This document shows, in pieces, positions 1 through 8,204 of a DNA stretch of 62,846 nucleotides (position 1 is its first letter; each line of letters starts with the position of its first letter). The translations under genes and the position numbers were made by a program. This DNA is from an uncultured Verrucomicrobiota bacterium. GTDB lineage: Bacteria > Verrucomicrobiota > Verrucomicrobiia > Limisphaerales > UBA9464. The DNA is taken from positions 1 to 62,846 of the forward strand of contig CAITXU010000066.1 in the NCBI GenBank assembly GCA_903896505.1. Direction: 5' to 3'. Under the pieces are notes generated by a model, which saw only the letters and a program-made list of their open reading frames with translations, was not told the origin of the DNA and made no database searches.

Positions 1-128
1 GGGTTGAGGCGCCACTCCCGTCGGTTTGAGGCATTTGCCGTGGAATTTGTTCCTAAACCCGGGAATTTGAGGAGGTTTGAGGCACGCGCACCCATGTAAT
101 TTGAATCTTGGGGGCGTTTGTAGGCCGC
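1..128. other. Left-edge gene-poor stretch
   Basis: I see no gene that can be supported here. A minus-strand reading frame from an ATG at 95-93 stays open for 31 codons to the window edge and could be the 5' end of the next gene of the phage module. Its composition gives no family signal. Short TTTGAGGCA repeats occur in the stretch. Confidence 0.3.
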
Positions 129-151
129 TTACAGACGCCTTGCAAGGGGCT

Positions 152-914
152 TTAGAACAGTCCCAGCTGGGTCACCGGGGGAGGCGTCACGGGAATTCCC
201 GTAACGGGGGCCGAGGGGGCCTTGGCGAGCTTGGTTTTGCGGCGGGGGGCGCTGGCGAGTTGGCGGGCGGCTTCGGCCATCTGCTTGAGGTGCTCGGCCT
301 CGGGGTTGGGCTTGGCAGCCATGCCGGATAGGACGGCCAGAATGGGGTCGAGGCGGGCGCTCAGTCCTTTGGCTTCTTCGTAGTATCGTTCGCCCTGGTG
401 TGAGGGCGAACTCCGGAGGACCAGCCTCGGTAAAATCGATCGACCATTGGAGCAATTCATCGTTGCGCCACGAGAGCGTTTGGTCGGGGGCCAGAAATCC
501 CCACAAGACCGGGACCCAGGGAGCATCAGCAGGGGGCGGTGCCGGTTCCTGACCCACCGTGAAGACGGTCCACTCTCCGGTCGGACTGAATCGCACCGCC
601 TGAAGACCGGAGGTCAACGGCGACTGTTGGCGGGTCGACCAGGTCGCGAGGAACGGCCAGAACGGCATCAGTACCGGTTCCGAAGTCAGCCGTCGCAGTG
701 TGCGGTACAAAATCCGGGCGGCATCGCCAGCCACCAGGACGGTGTACCGTAGGCGGCATCGAAGCGTTTGTGAAAAGGACCGGCGCCCCTGCCGTTGGGT
801 CAGACTGGTTTCCGTATGGGTCACCACCGAAAAGCGTCCTTCGACCGGAGTCGACCAATTGGGGCCTTCGGTCACCAGCCACACCGGGGTGTCTTGAATG
901 GTCAACGACTGCAT
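152..914 (-). CDS. Distal-tail-like phage protein, frameshifted near 385
   Basis: Last visible gene of the phage module, downstream of the tape measure gene, where siphophage tails encode distal tail proteins. The chosen ATG at 914 begins MQSLTIQDTPVWLV. The first part has a pattern of basic, Arg-rich beta strands (RRSFSQTLRCRLRYTVLV) followed by FWPFLATW, fitting a tail-tip ring protein, but the family is not identified with certainty. The first frame runs open to 129, but after about residue 177 it becomes Arg/Pro-rich nonsense. A neighbouring frame gives a plausible helical end (GERYYEEAKGL, then EAEHLKQMAEAARQL) stopping at 152. Removing one G from the GGG near 385 joins them into a 253-aa protein. 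The cause could be a real indel, a sequencing error or recoding. No convincing start codon precedes the second half. Confidence 0.55.
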
Positions 915-932
915 AGCGAGCGGGCAATATCG

Positions 933-984
933 ACTAAGGGACAGGTCATTTATCGAATCGAACCACAACTAAGGGACAGGTCAT
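933..984 (+). repeat. Two direct copies of the RAYT-associated repeat core
   Basis: The 14-base core AAGGGACAGGTCAT occurs at 936-949 and again at 971-984, 35 bases apart, just upstream of the distal-tail-like gene. The same core is found beside the RAYT transposase at 55-57 kb, in longer 23-base versions. REP-type sequences mobilised by RAYT enzymes are an established phenomenon; assigning these copies to this RAYT is inference. Confidence 0.7.
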
Positions 985-1021
985 CTGTAGTTCCATTCGG
1001 CTGTCGGACAGGATGATAGGG

Positions 1022-1951
1022 TTAGCTCCGACCGGTGACTTCGTGGACGGTCTGTCGGCTGGCATCGATCAGGAATTTCCGGCCTTCGACACCCGACAGG
1101 TACCGTCGAGCTGCCGAGCCGTCGTCGTGGAAGGCGAAATGAAAGTGCTGAGCCGGAGCCACCGTGCCCGGTTCCCCGAGACCACCGCTGCGATGGGGTG
1201 AGCTCCGGGTGGACGAAGCGACGGGCGCGGACGAGCTCAGCCGGTCCAGGTCCACCACGCCCGTATTGAGCCCGGCGATGAAGGAGGTTCCCAGTTCAGC
1301 CACCGCCGCAGAGCGAAGGACGGCCTCCCCGGGTGACAGCAGGGCGGGAATGGTGTCGAGGTTGAGTCCCCCGGAGGCAAAGCGGCCCAGTCCACCCGAC
1401 GGCACGGACGCGATTCCGTTGGCGAGGCCAAAGAAGCCGCCCAGTCCTGTTCCCACGATGGTTCGAACGATCAGGGCCTGGGCTGCCACTTCGATCAGCT
1501 GCTGAACCACCCGCTCACCAGTCCGGACAAAGGCATCGCCCCATTGTCCGGTGACGAAAATGGCATTGGTCAGTTCGACCGAGACTGCATGGACGCTGGA
1601 GGCCCATCCAGCGGCGATCACCTGGGCGGACCGGTCGCCGAGGCGGTTCCAACTGTGCATCGTGGCCCCCAGTTCGGAAGGGAGGCTGTCAGCAAGGCTG
1701 GCGTTGTTCGCTCGAACGGAAGAAAGCGATGGGGTGGAACTTGGGGGCAGTCCGGCGGCTGGGTTGCCCGAGCCGGGCGATGGACCTGCGGGTCCGGCAC
1801 TGCCGGACAGGGTGCCCAGGAGCGCGTGCAACTGGGTGGCGGCTAGACTGGCCTCGGTCGCCACCTGCGAAAGGGCGTCCCGGGCGGCCAGAAAGGTTCC
1901 GGACCAGCCGGCGGAATCGGAACCGAGGGAAGGACGATGGGAGCGGCGCAT
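1022..1951 (-). CDS. Short phage tail tape measure protein
   Basis: A 309-aa Ala/Gly/Ser-rich protein. Its late-middle segment, GGLNLDTIPALLSPGEAVL, matches the D-x-(V/I)-PALL-(S/T)-PGE signature seen near the C-terminus of many tape measure and minor tail proteins. A hydrophobic Gly-rich stretch (GTGLGGFFGLANGIASVPSG) just before it would suit a membrane-interacting segment. It sits downstream of the tail-tube and chaperone genes, the usual order in siphophages. Tape measures are commonly 600-1500 aa, so this one is unusually short. At about 0.15 nm per residue it would specify a tail near 45 nm, if it is full length. It starts at ATG 1951, 6 bases after the preceding stop. Confidence 0.7.
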   Translation of the reverse strand: MRRSHRPSLGSDSAGWSGTFLAARDALSQVATEASLAATQLHALLGTLSGSAGPAGPSPGSGNPAAGLPPSSTPSLSSVRANNASLADSLPSELGATMHSWNRLGDRSAQVIAAGWASSVHAVSVELTNAIFVTGQWGDAFVRTGERVVQQLIEVAAQALIVRTIVGTGLGGFFGLANGIASVPSGGLGRFASGGLNLDTIPALLSPGEAVLRSAAVAELGTSFIAGLNTGVVDLDRLSSSAPVASSTRSSPHRSGGLGEPGTVAPAQHFHFAFHDDGSAARRYLSGVEGRKFLIDASRQTVHEVTGRS

Positions 1952-1957
1952 GGGCGG

Positions 1958-2239
1958 TTACTTCTTGACCCGCTGGTCCGGGGCCGGGCGGGTGAATTGA
2001 TGGACCGGTTCCATCAGCCATTGGAGGGCCAGGATGCGGGTTCCGGCAAACCAGGGAACCGGGATGGCCTCGGCGTTGGTGACGGCTTCGCGCGGGTCCA
2101 GATTGAGGAGCGGAGAGGTGTCCCGGGGAAGATTGGAGCCTGTTTTCATGGTTTGGATATCCGTGGGAAGGGTGCGGCCCCCAATCCCGTAGTTGACGGA
2201 CGTGAGCTGGCGCTGATTGAAATTCCCGGTGCCTCTCAC
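1958..2239 (-). CDS. Small phage structural protein, function unknown
   Basis: A 93-aa protein starting at GTG 2239, which overlaps the stop of the chaperone's -1 frame (GTGA), so the two are probably translationally coupled. It ends 6 bases before the tape measure start. The N-terminal half is polar (NFNQRQLTSVNYG) and the C-terminal half contains IPVPWFAGTRILALQW, a hydrophobic aromatic patch of the kind seen in tail-tip or baseplate proteins. No family was recognised. The gene lies between the tail chaperone and the tape measure, a place usually empty in lambda-like phages. Confidence 0.6.
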   Translation of the reverse strand: MRGTGNFNQRQLTSVNYGIGGRTLPTDIQTMKTGSNLPRDTSPLLNLDPREAVTNAEAIPVPWFAGTRILALQWLMEPVHQFTRPAPDQRVKK

Positions 2240-2394
2240 TCATCACCTGTGGCAACGTCGATGAAGGTCCGTAGTTCGCGCAGGGTATAGGTCTTGAGAT
2301 CGGGGTATCGATGACCGCGCCGAATCAGGTGGTGGAGGACACCCGCGAGGGGGTTGGCGGGCCGAACGCCCGACGCAGGCGTTCGGCCACGGCT
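2236..2394 (-). CDS. Putative -1 frameshift extension of the tail chaperone (gpT-like)
   Basis: This frame has no ATG, GTG or TTG from which to start, yet its later part encodes a well-formed sequence (LIRRGHRYPDLKTYTLREL, then RTFIDVATGDE) and stops at 2236 exactly where the next gene begins. It is in the -1 frame relative to the 134-aa gene upstream. That gene carries GGGAAAA at 2400-2394, phased as G GGA AAA, the classical X XXY YYZ slippery arrangement. Slipping there would make a fusion of about 164 aa (112 plus 52). A later slip on the C-run near 2355-2350 is an alternative. The G/GT frameshift between tail tube and tape measure is well established for phage lambda and many siphophages; its use here is inferred. 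Confidence 0.6.
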   Translation of the reverse strand, partial: SRGRTPASGVRPANPLAGVLHHLIRRGHRYPDLKTYTLRELRTFIDVATGDE

Positions 2395-2729
2395 TTTCCC
2401 GCCGCGACCACGTCCTCATTGAGGGTCAATTCCAGAGCCGATTGGGTGAGTTGCACCACCGCCGTTCCGGGTAGTGACTGAAGTTCGTCCGCACTCAGCC
2501 CGACACTGTGCTGGAGCAGAAAGGAAACTGCGGTTCCGGCCTGGGTAATCAATTCCGGAAGGAAGTCCGCGGTGGGCCGTGGTTTGCCATCGGACGTCAA
2601 CATGGCGGTCGTGGCCGCACCCAGACGTCGGAAGAATTCGAGGGCCTCAGGCCAGGCGAGTTCGCGGACCTCGAATTCCCGGCGTCCGATGAGCAGTCGG
2701 GTGGGTGGGGCAAAGCAGGAGTGGTTCAT
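2325..2729 (-). CDS. Phage tail assembly chaperone (gpG-like)
   Basis: A 134-aa protein from ATG 2729 (MNHSCFAPPTRLLIGRREF). Upstream in-frame ATGs would add low-complexity sequence running into the tail-tube gene, so they are not used. The fold looks mostly helical: REFEVRELAWPEALEFFRRL, then a C-terminal helix rich in Ala, Glu and Arg. The position between tail tube and tape measure, the length (lambda gpG is 140 aa) and the slippery heptamer near the end support a tail chaperone that coats the tape measure during tail assembly. Sequence similarity to gpG itself was not tested. Confidence 0.65.
   Translation of the reverse strand: MNHSCFAPPTRLLIGRREFEVRELAWPEALEFFRRLGAATTAMLTSDGKPRPTADFLPELITQAGTAVSFLLQHSVGLSADELQSLPGTAVVQLTQSALELTLNEDVVAAGKAVAERLRRAFGPPTPSRVSSTT
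2394..2400 (-). promoter_or_regulatory. Slippery heptamer GGGAAAA in -1 frameshift phase
   Basis: The minus strand reads G GGA AAA in the frame of the 134-aa chaperone gene (codons 111-112). Shifting one base back gives GGG AAA and enters the frame that stays open to 2236. GC-rich sequence downstream could fold into a stimulatory hairpin, but I did not compute one. Confidence 0.6.
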
Positions 2730-2790
2730 GGGATGATGGGGGAGTGAAGGGCTTCGGAAGAGGACTTTGAACGAAGGACAGGGGAATCCA

Positions 2791-3522
2791 TCAGAGGCGC
2801 TCGTGGATGACCGGAGCGGTCCAGCATTGGACATGCAGCTCGACGGTGCGAAAGCCAGTCGTCTGCTCTTCACTATCGCCATTGACCCAAAGCGACCCAC
2901 TGAACCGGTGCTCGGCCCTCACGGCGGTCGATTGCTGATCGTACTCGTAAAAGGCCAGGGCACCCTGGAGGGTGGGTTGTCGACCGGAAGTCAACGACCG
3001 GTAGGAGTAGGGAAGGGCTACAAACTGGACCGAGAGGTTGGCTCCGGAGGGAATGGTGCCGGTGCTGAGGATCGTCAGGCGACCGGCCGCCAGGTCGATG
3101 GAGTAATCCGCCCCGAGGGTTTTTGGGACTCCGGCGAGCGAGACCGTGAGGTTCGAAAGATGGCTGGCGCCGACCGGATAGGTTCCGCCTGGAACCACCG
3201 ACGTCAGTTGGATTGAGCCGTTGCTGACCCCGGGACTGTCGGTGGCGACCAATGGACCCTGGGCCTTTTGCAGCAGGAGCAGGAGGCGGTCGACGTACTC
3301 ATCGAGCGTGAAGAGATAACCAAAGGCCAGTGTATGGATATACGATGCATCCACGATGCGGACGCCACCGACCGAGGCCAGGTGTTCGACGGCCTCGGTC
3401 CGGTCCATTCGTTTGAATTTGGCCACATTTCCCAGGTCCTCCTCGTACCCCTGTCCCGGTGGGGTGAAGTAGAGGCGACCGGTGGTCAATCGCTTCGCAA
3501 GGGGATTGCCAGCGTCGGGCAT
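2791..3522 (-). CDS. Tail tube (major tail) protein-like
   Basis: A 243-aa protein from ATG 3522. It opens with LTTGRLYFTPPGQGYEEDLGNV, typical of a beta-rich virion protein in which a Gly-rich hairpin follows the N-terminus. A central stretch, SLAGVPKTLGADYSIDLAAG, resembles an inserted Ig-like beta domain (strand, Asp-Tyr-x-Ile-Asp, Gly-Arg-Leu-Thr). The C-terminus returns to long strands. It directly precedes the chaperone gene with a slippery site, which in siphophages is the tail tube gene. The call therefore rests on order plus general character; a head-tail connector is the main alternative. Confidence 0.5.
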   Translation of the reverse strand: MPDAGNPLAKRLTTGRLYFTPPGQGYEEDLGNVAKFKRMDRTEAVEHLASVGGVRIVDASYIHTLAFGYLFTLDEYVDRLLLLLQKAQGPLVATDSPGVSNGSIQLTSVVPGGTYPVGASHLSNLTVSLAGVPKTLGADYSIDLAAGRLTILSTGTIPSGANLSVQFVALPYSYRSLTSGRQPTLQGALAFYEYDQQSTAVRAEHRFSGSLWVNGDSEEQTTGFRTVELHVQCWTAPVIHERL

Positions 3523-3566
3523 ACGAGGTCGGTAGGGATTTGAGGTTTCGAGTCAATCCGAGGCAT

Positions 3567-5906
3567 TCAGCGGACCATGTCGGGGGGGCCGAAGATGGTG
3601 GCTCCACAAACGGCGAGGCGCCGCTTGGTGGCTGTGGGGGCAATGGCGGCGACGTTGGTGCTGCCGTCGTAAAGGACCTTGACGGTATGAACGGCGCTGC
3701 TGAAGAAGTTGACATTCCCGGGAACACCCCCCGGGGGAAAGAGATTGATGGGAACAAACCGGTTTGCTCCGATAAACAGGTCATAAAAGGGATTCAGAGG
3801 CACGCCATTCACGGTTCCCACGGGAGTTCCATCGAGATAGATGCGCACCTTGCCGGCACCCGTTCCGCCTTGGAGGAGGAGTTGGGCACCGGCTCCCGTG
3901 AAGGAAAACCGGACAGCGTCCCCCGGGGTGTCCGTTCCCCGAATCAGGGTGGAGGCATTGTCCCCCGGCTTCTCGGTGAGGTCCCATCCGCTGCCGGAAT
4001 AGGACAGGGTGGAAAGCGCCACCTCCCGGCGTGCGGGCACACCCCAGATGCCACCGTAGAGAACGGCGGTTCCGGCGGTGATGTTGACCGCGATCGAAAT
4101 GTTATCAAAGGCATCGGGCTTGCCATAGTTGTACAAACTGGCGGGTAGCGCCCGCATCTGTTCGACTGAAAGGATTTCCACGACGGCCGGTCGCGGTCCG
4201 ACATTTCCAAAAGAACCGGTGGCCACCGTGGTCGCCCCCACCGAGATGGAATAGGAGAAACCGGACGGGGAGTTCGCGAACCCGTCGACCAACAGGGAAA
4301 AGGTCAGGGCATGGGGATGGGCGAAGACGGCGGAAGCCCCCACGGGCAGGGCCACGGCACCGTTGGCCACCGGGCGATTGCCCACCACGATGGCGGGATT
4401 GGCTGAATTGAAAAATGCGGGATTGGAATAGGCAATGTTCGTGGCGTAACTCCCGGAGGCCGGAAATTGAAACTCCATATCCATGCCGTAAGGGAAGGCC
4501 AACTGGGCGGCAGGGCTGGCGGCTCCCGGCAGGCTGGTTAGAATGGGGGAGGCGTTGATGCGTTCGGACCTCTGTCGGTTTGCCGGAAGGACGGCCCGCA
4601 TCCAGGCAGCCCAGAGCAGATGGCCGGCGTCATTCGGATGCAGTTGGTCACCCGGCGGACTGAACACCACGCTCCGGAGATTGCGCGCCTCAAAGGCCCG
4701 GGCCCAGGTATCGAGAAACATGGCCCCATGCTGGTCCGCGATGGTGCGCAGGACGGGGCCCTCCGCCTGCCGGTCATTCCAGCTCACCGCCTGATTGGCC
4801 TCGGTGGCATGCAGAATGACCGCGCTCCCCCGGGCACGCGCCCGCTGCACCAGGCGCTCAATGTAAGGGAGCTTGTAGTAAATGGAGTTGTTGTAGTAGC
4901 CGATGATCACCAGGTCGGGCTGCGTATCGAGCACCGGCGATCCGCCCCCCGTTCCCGCCAGATCGCCGTAGATGGTGCTGACGTATCCAAGATTTCCCGA
5001 TGTGGCGACCTGGGCCGCCACCACCGATGTTCCGATCATGCACATGCCCATGGTCGGGGTCTGGGTGCCCACCGAATAATTGGTCACTGACCAGACGGCT
5101 GTGTGGGGCAGGTAGACCGCCGGAAGCCAGCCTGCTTGATTGAACAGGATATCCACCCAGTTGGTCGTAAATCCTGGATACGGTCCCGAGATGGAATCAC
5201 CCAGAATGGCCACCGCCACCGGCTGGCCACCGTCCAACAGTTTTTGCTTAATTCCTTCAAATCGATGCGCTGGAACATCGGCATCGGTGGCGAGGGGAAG
5301 CTGGGAGATGACTCCGTTGGCGTCAGTGACAATCTGCGCCAGCCACTTGGTTCCCATGTCGAGCGCCCGCGGATAGTTGTGGAGCGCCAGATCGAAGAGA
5401 TCGATGCCGACATTGTTGGTGGCGTTGGGCAGCAGCGGGACGGACTGGGCGGCGATCGGTGTCAGGCTCCCATCCGCCCACCGCAACTGGCAGGGGGCCA
5501 AGGCCAGCGACAAACCGTTCGGCGACAGGCGGTACGCAGGTTGGGAGGCGGTCGATTGCAGGCTGCCGTCGCCAAAGACCACCGGAGCCCCCGCGCCGAG
5601 AACCAGCCCACCCGCCAGATAATTCGACCGCCACGGATTGGACGCGGTGCCGAGATCGCCTCCAGCCAGACCGCTGAACACGGTGCCATTGGTCGTCACG
5701 AGAAGGGCCGCCCGGGGATTCCTGGCGTCACCGATCATCCAAAGCGCATTGGAAACAAAGTTCTGCCAACCCCGTGAACCGTTTGCTGCATCGGGCAACA
5801 CGTAGATGGGCGTGTTGTACCCCTGAAATTGCGCGTGCGCGGTGCCCAGGAGAACCAACAGGTACAGGAAACGGTGCGATATCCGGAAGAGCTTCTTCAT
5901 AAGCAT
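3567..5906 (-). CDS. Secreted SGNH-hydrolase tail-fibre-like protein 2
   Basis: A 779-aa protein with an N-terminal signal peptide (MKKLFRISHRFLYLLVLL, cleavage after THAHA-like GTAHA near residue 25). Residues 75-105 contain DLGTASNPWRSNYLAGG, a motif typical of phage tail fibres and appendages. An SGNH-hydrolase domain follows: GDSIS at 236-240 with the catalytic Ser at 238, an Asn-containing GYYNNS block at 336-341, and the DxxH pair D420/H423 in GDQLHPNDAGH. The C-terminal third is beta-rich. SGNH domains in phages usually de-esterify surface glycans. The gene is 12 bases downstream of a second SGNH gene. A Sec signal peptide is odd for a virion protein assembled in the cytoplasm. Confidence 0.75.
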   Translation of the reverse strand: MLMKKLFRISHRFLYLLVLLGTAHAQFQGYNTPIYVLPDAANGSRGWQNFVSNALWMIGDARNPRAALLVTTNGTVFSGLAGGDLGTASNPWRSNYLAGGLVLGAGAPVVFGDGSLQSTASQPAYRLSPNGLSLALAPCQLRWADGSLTPIAAQSVPLLPNATNNVGIDLFDLALHNYPRALDMGTKWLAQIVTDANGVISQLPLATDADVPAHRFEGIKQKLLDGGQPVAVAILGDSISGPYPGFTTNWVDILFNQAGWLPAVYLPHTAVWSVTNYSVGTQTPTMGMCMIGTSVVAAQVATSGNLGYVSTIYGDLAGTGGGSPVLDTQPDLVIIGYYNNSIYYKLPYIERLVQRARARGSAVILHATEANQAVSWNDRQAEGPVLRTIADQHGAMFLDTWARAFEARNLRSVVFSPPGDQLHPNDAGHLLWAAWMRAVLPANRQRSERINASPILTSLPGAASPAAQLAFPYGMDMEFQFPASGSYATNIAYSNPAFFNSANPAIVVGNRPVANGAVALPVGASAVFAHPHALTFSLLVDGFANSPSGFSYSISVGATTVATGSFGNVGPRPAVVEILSVEQMRALPASLYNYGKPDAFDNISIAVNITAGTAVLYGGIWGVPARREVALSTLSYSGSGWDLTEKPGDNASTLIRGTDTPGDAVRFSFTGAGAQLLLQGGTGAGKVRIYLDGTPVGTVNGVPLNPFYDLFIGANRFVPINLFPPGGVPGNVNFFSSAVHTVKVLYDGSTNVAAIAPTATKRRLAVCGATIFGPPDMVR

Positions 5907-5918
5907 TGATGGGGACGA

Positions 5919-8204
5919 TCAATAAATCACGAGGGCATCGGAAACGGCGACAGCATGGGACCCGTAGGAGGGTCCGGTCCGGGATGGGTTGTCGCCCGCG
6001 TAGTTCAGGACCAGCTCGGACTCGGTTTCACCGCGGTCGCCAGTGCTCGCGAGCGGGACCGGGGCCGGGAATGACCATTGAAAAATCCAGGGAGGGCGAC
6101 CAGGGGCATAGAGGTCTTGAGACTGCATCAAGGTCCCGTTGCCGTACAGGTTCACCTGACCGCCGGCGGTGGACCTCCGGAAGGTCAACTGCACTCCCTG
6201 GCCTCGAAATCGAATGCCCAGGATGTCCCCCGGTGTGTCGGAGGAAAGCAGGTGCGGATAGCCTCCGGAGGGGTCCCCGGTGTCGTCGAACCACGAGGGA
6301 GTCAGGGTCCCTTCCGGTCCGCCCCGGCCCAGGGTCAGTTTGCGATGGCGCGGTCCACGGAAAAGCACGCCAAGGATGCGGGCGTTTCCGTTGGTGATCA
6401 CGATGCGGAGCGCCCCATGATTCCAGTACCCCGGTCCAGGGCCGCCCATCAGTCCTGTTGCGGAAAGATTGGCAATCGCGGGTAAGACCTGACTGACCGT
6501 CGCCAGGTCCAGCATCCCGGGACGCTGAACAGGCCCGGGTGCTCCCGGAGTGTTGTCATCCGTGTACTGAATGTCGCGGATGCGTTGTTCCCCACCGTTT
6601 TGATCAATCCAGGCGGAATAGCCCGAGAACGAATTGGTCCCGACACCGTTGGTTCCCACACCCCGTTCGAAGGTCAACGAGGCCGATGACCAGCAGGAAT
6701 GATAATAATCTACAAAGTTTCTCGAGGACGGCGTCCCGGGTACCGAATAAATCGAGGTGGTGCCAAAAGCGTGGGCCAGGTTGTCCTGCCCGGGGCCACC
6801 GGCATCATTGCCCGTGGTGACCCCGGCCGACCGGGCAATCGGTGTCCCGGCCACCCAGGTGGCACCCCATCCCAGGTAGGGGGCTTCCGAGGCGATGGCT
6901 GGTTCCAGGACCCGCGCTGGAGGCATGGCCATCGACTGCGGGGCCTGGGGCCACGGATTGAGGACTCCCAGGATGGCCTCCGCCCAGGCATTCCAACCCG
7001 CCTGATTGCAATGCACCGCGTCGACATAGGTGTTTGTTCCCTGCCGGTTCCGTTCATCCACATAGGCGGCGGTATCCGCCACGGCACCCCCGATGGTTTG
7101 GGACAAGGTCGAGACGGCGGTGGCGAGCGGGGCCAGGCTGAGCGGACGCCCGGCAAAATCATTTTCCGTCAAATAGACCACCGACACCCCCCGGGCCAGA
7201 CAGCTTCGACTGATGGTTTCGAGGTCGGGATAGGCATAGGTCCCGGACGTTCCCGCGACGCCATCGACTCCAAAACCGAGGATCACCAGGTCGGGCGACG
7301 GACTGAACACCCGTGAATAGCCCGCCTGCGGCGTGAAGGTGCGCAAGGCCGAGCCTGCGGGCGGCCCGACCAAATCGAGGGCGGCTCCATGCCCACCGGC
7401 CCCCTGCGCAGTCGAGCCGAATGACTGGGCGGACCGACTGAGCAGAGCCAGCCCGTATTCGGCGTGCACGCCCCCCAGCCCGAAATTCCGGACCGTCACC
7501 GCCCCGACATTGGTCACCGTCAGGCCGAGTGGACCCAGCAGGGGTGAAAAAAGGAGGTCCTTCCACATCACGCCGCTGCCCGAACCCTCGGTCGTGGAGT
7601 CGCCCAGCAGGACGGTCTCCCAATGGGCGCATCCGGACAACAATCGCCCTTTGGCCCCCGGGATGCGCGTCGGCAAACCAGTGAAGTCCGAGTTGAGCAG
7701 CGGTGTTCCGACCGGTCCGGCGGTATCGGTAACCACCACCGCCAGCAGGTGCTCTCCCCCGCCACCCAAAAAGCGAAAGAGTGAATGCAGCCGCCCGGTG
7801 CCATAATTCAGAACCAGGTAATTGGTGAAGTGGGGGAACAAGGTCAGCGAGCCCCCGGCAAAAGCCAGCCTTGAACCGTCAGGCCACACAATGCTTCCGG
7901 GCGATACCGTCACCACCAAGCCCGAAAAGCTCAGGGCAAATGGGGCGGTGGAACGTGAGCTCAAGGCGGCAGCGAGACCGTTGGTGAGTCCCGCCCATTG
8001 GGCCTGCGAGACAAAGCCCCCCGAGCCGCTGATTCCGCCCATCAGGTTCGAGGAATTTGCCGCCCAAAAATTCGTCGGATAGATGACGGCCCCGGTGGCA
8101 TCCACCGCCACCGTCTGACTCAGAATGGTCTGACCCGACAGCCGCACCGGTGTGTGAACCACGAGGCATCCCATCACGAAAATCCAGCGAAGAAGTCGAT
8201 TCAT
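5919..8204 (-). CDS. Secreted SGNH-hydrolase tail-fibre-like protein 1
   Basis: A 761-aa protein. ATG 8204 overlaps the previous stop (ATGA), which fixes the start. It begins with a signal peptide (RLLRWIFVMGCLVVH, cleavage near residue 24). Residues 40-140 have the look of an appendage N-terminal domain with G-x-I-x-W-x-DG and TNYLVLN. The SGNH domain carries GDST at 201-204 (Ser 203), LVILGFGVDGV in the block III region, and D395/H398 in DAVHCNQAGW. The remainder is beta-rich, with a SWFDD/DTPGD region also seen in its neighbour, so the two share the same architecture and probably arose by duplication. It is likely a glycan esterase or acetylesterase; the substrate is unknown. Confidence 0.75.
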   Translation of the reverse strand: MNRLLRWIFVMGCLVVHTPVRLSGQTILSQTVAVDATGAVIYPTNFWAANSSNLMGGISGSGGFVSQAQWAGLTNGLAAALSSRSTAPFALSFSGLVVTVSPGSIVWPDGSRLAFAGGSLTLFPHFTNYLVLNYGTGRLHSLFRFLGGGGEHLLAVVVTDTAGPVGTPLLNSDFTGLPTRIPGAKGRLLSGCAHWETVLLGDSTTEGSGSGVMWKDLLFSPLLGPLGLTVTNVGAVTVRNFGLGGVHAEYGLALLSRSAQSFGSTAQGAGGHGAALDLVGPPAGSALRTFTPQAGYSRVFSPSPDLVILGFGVDGVAGTSGTYAYPDLETISRSCLARGVSVVYLTENDFAGRPLSLAPLATAVSTLSQTIGGAVADTAAYVDERNRQGTNTYVDAVHCNQAGWNAWAEAILGVLNPWPQAPQSMAMPPARVLEPAIASEAPYLGWGATWVAGTPIARSAGVTTGNDAGGPGQDNLAHAFGTTSIYSVPGTPSSRNFVDYYHSCWSSASLTFERGVGTNGVGTNSFSGYSAWIDQNGGEQRIRDIQYTDDNTPGAPGPVQRPGMLDLATVSQVLPAIANLSATGLMGGPGPGYWNHGALRIVITNGNARILGVLFRGPRHRKLTLGRGGPEGTLTPSWFDDTGDPSGGYPHLLSSDTPGDILGIRFRGQGVQLTFRRSTAGGQVNLYGNGTLMQSQDLYAPGRPPWIFQWSFPAPVPLASTGDRGETESELVLNYAGDNPSRTGPSYGSHAVAVSDALVIY

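Noticed and set aside
3540..4148. Plus-strand frame inside the SGNH 2 gene
   Set aside because: Gly/Asp-rich shadow of the minus-strand gene, with no motif.
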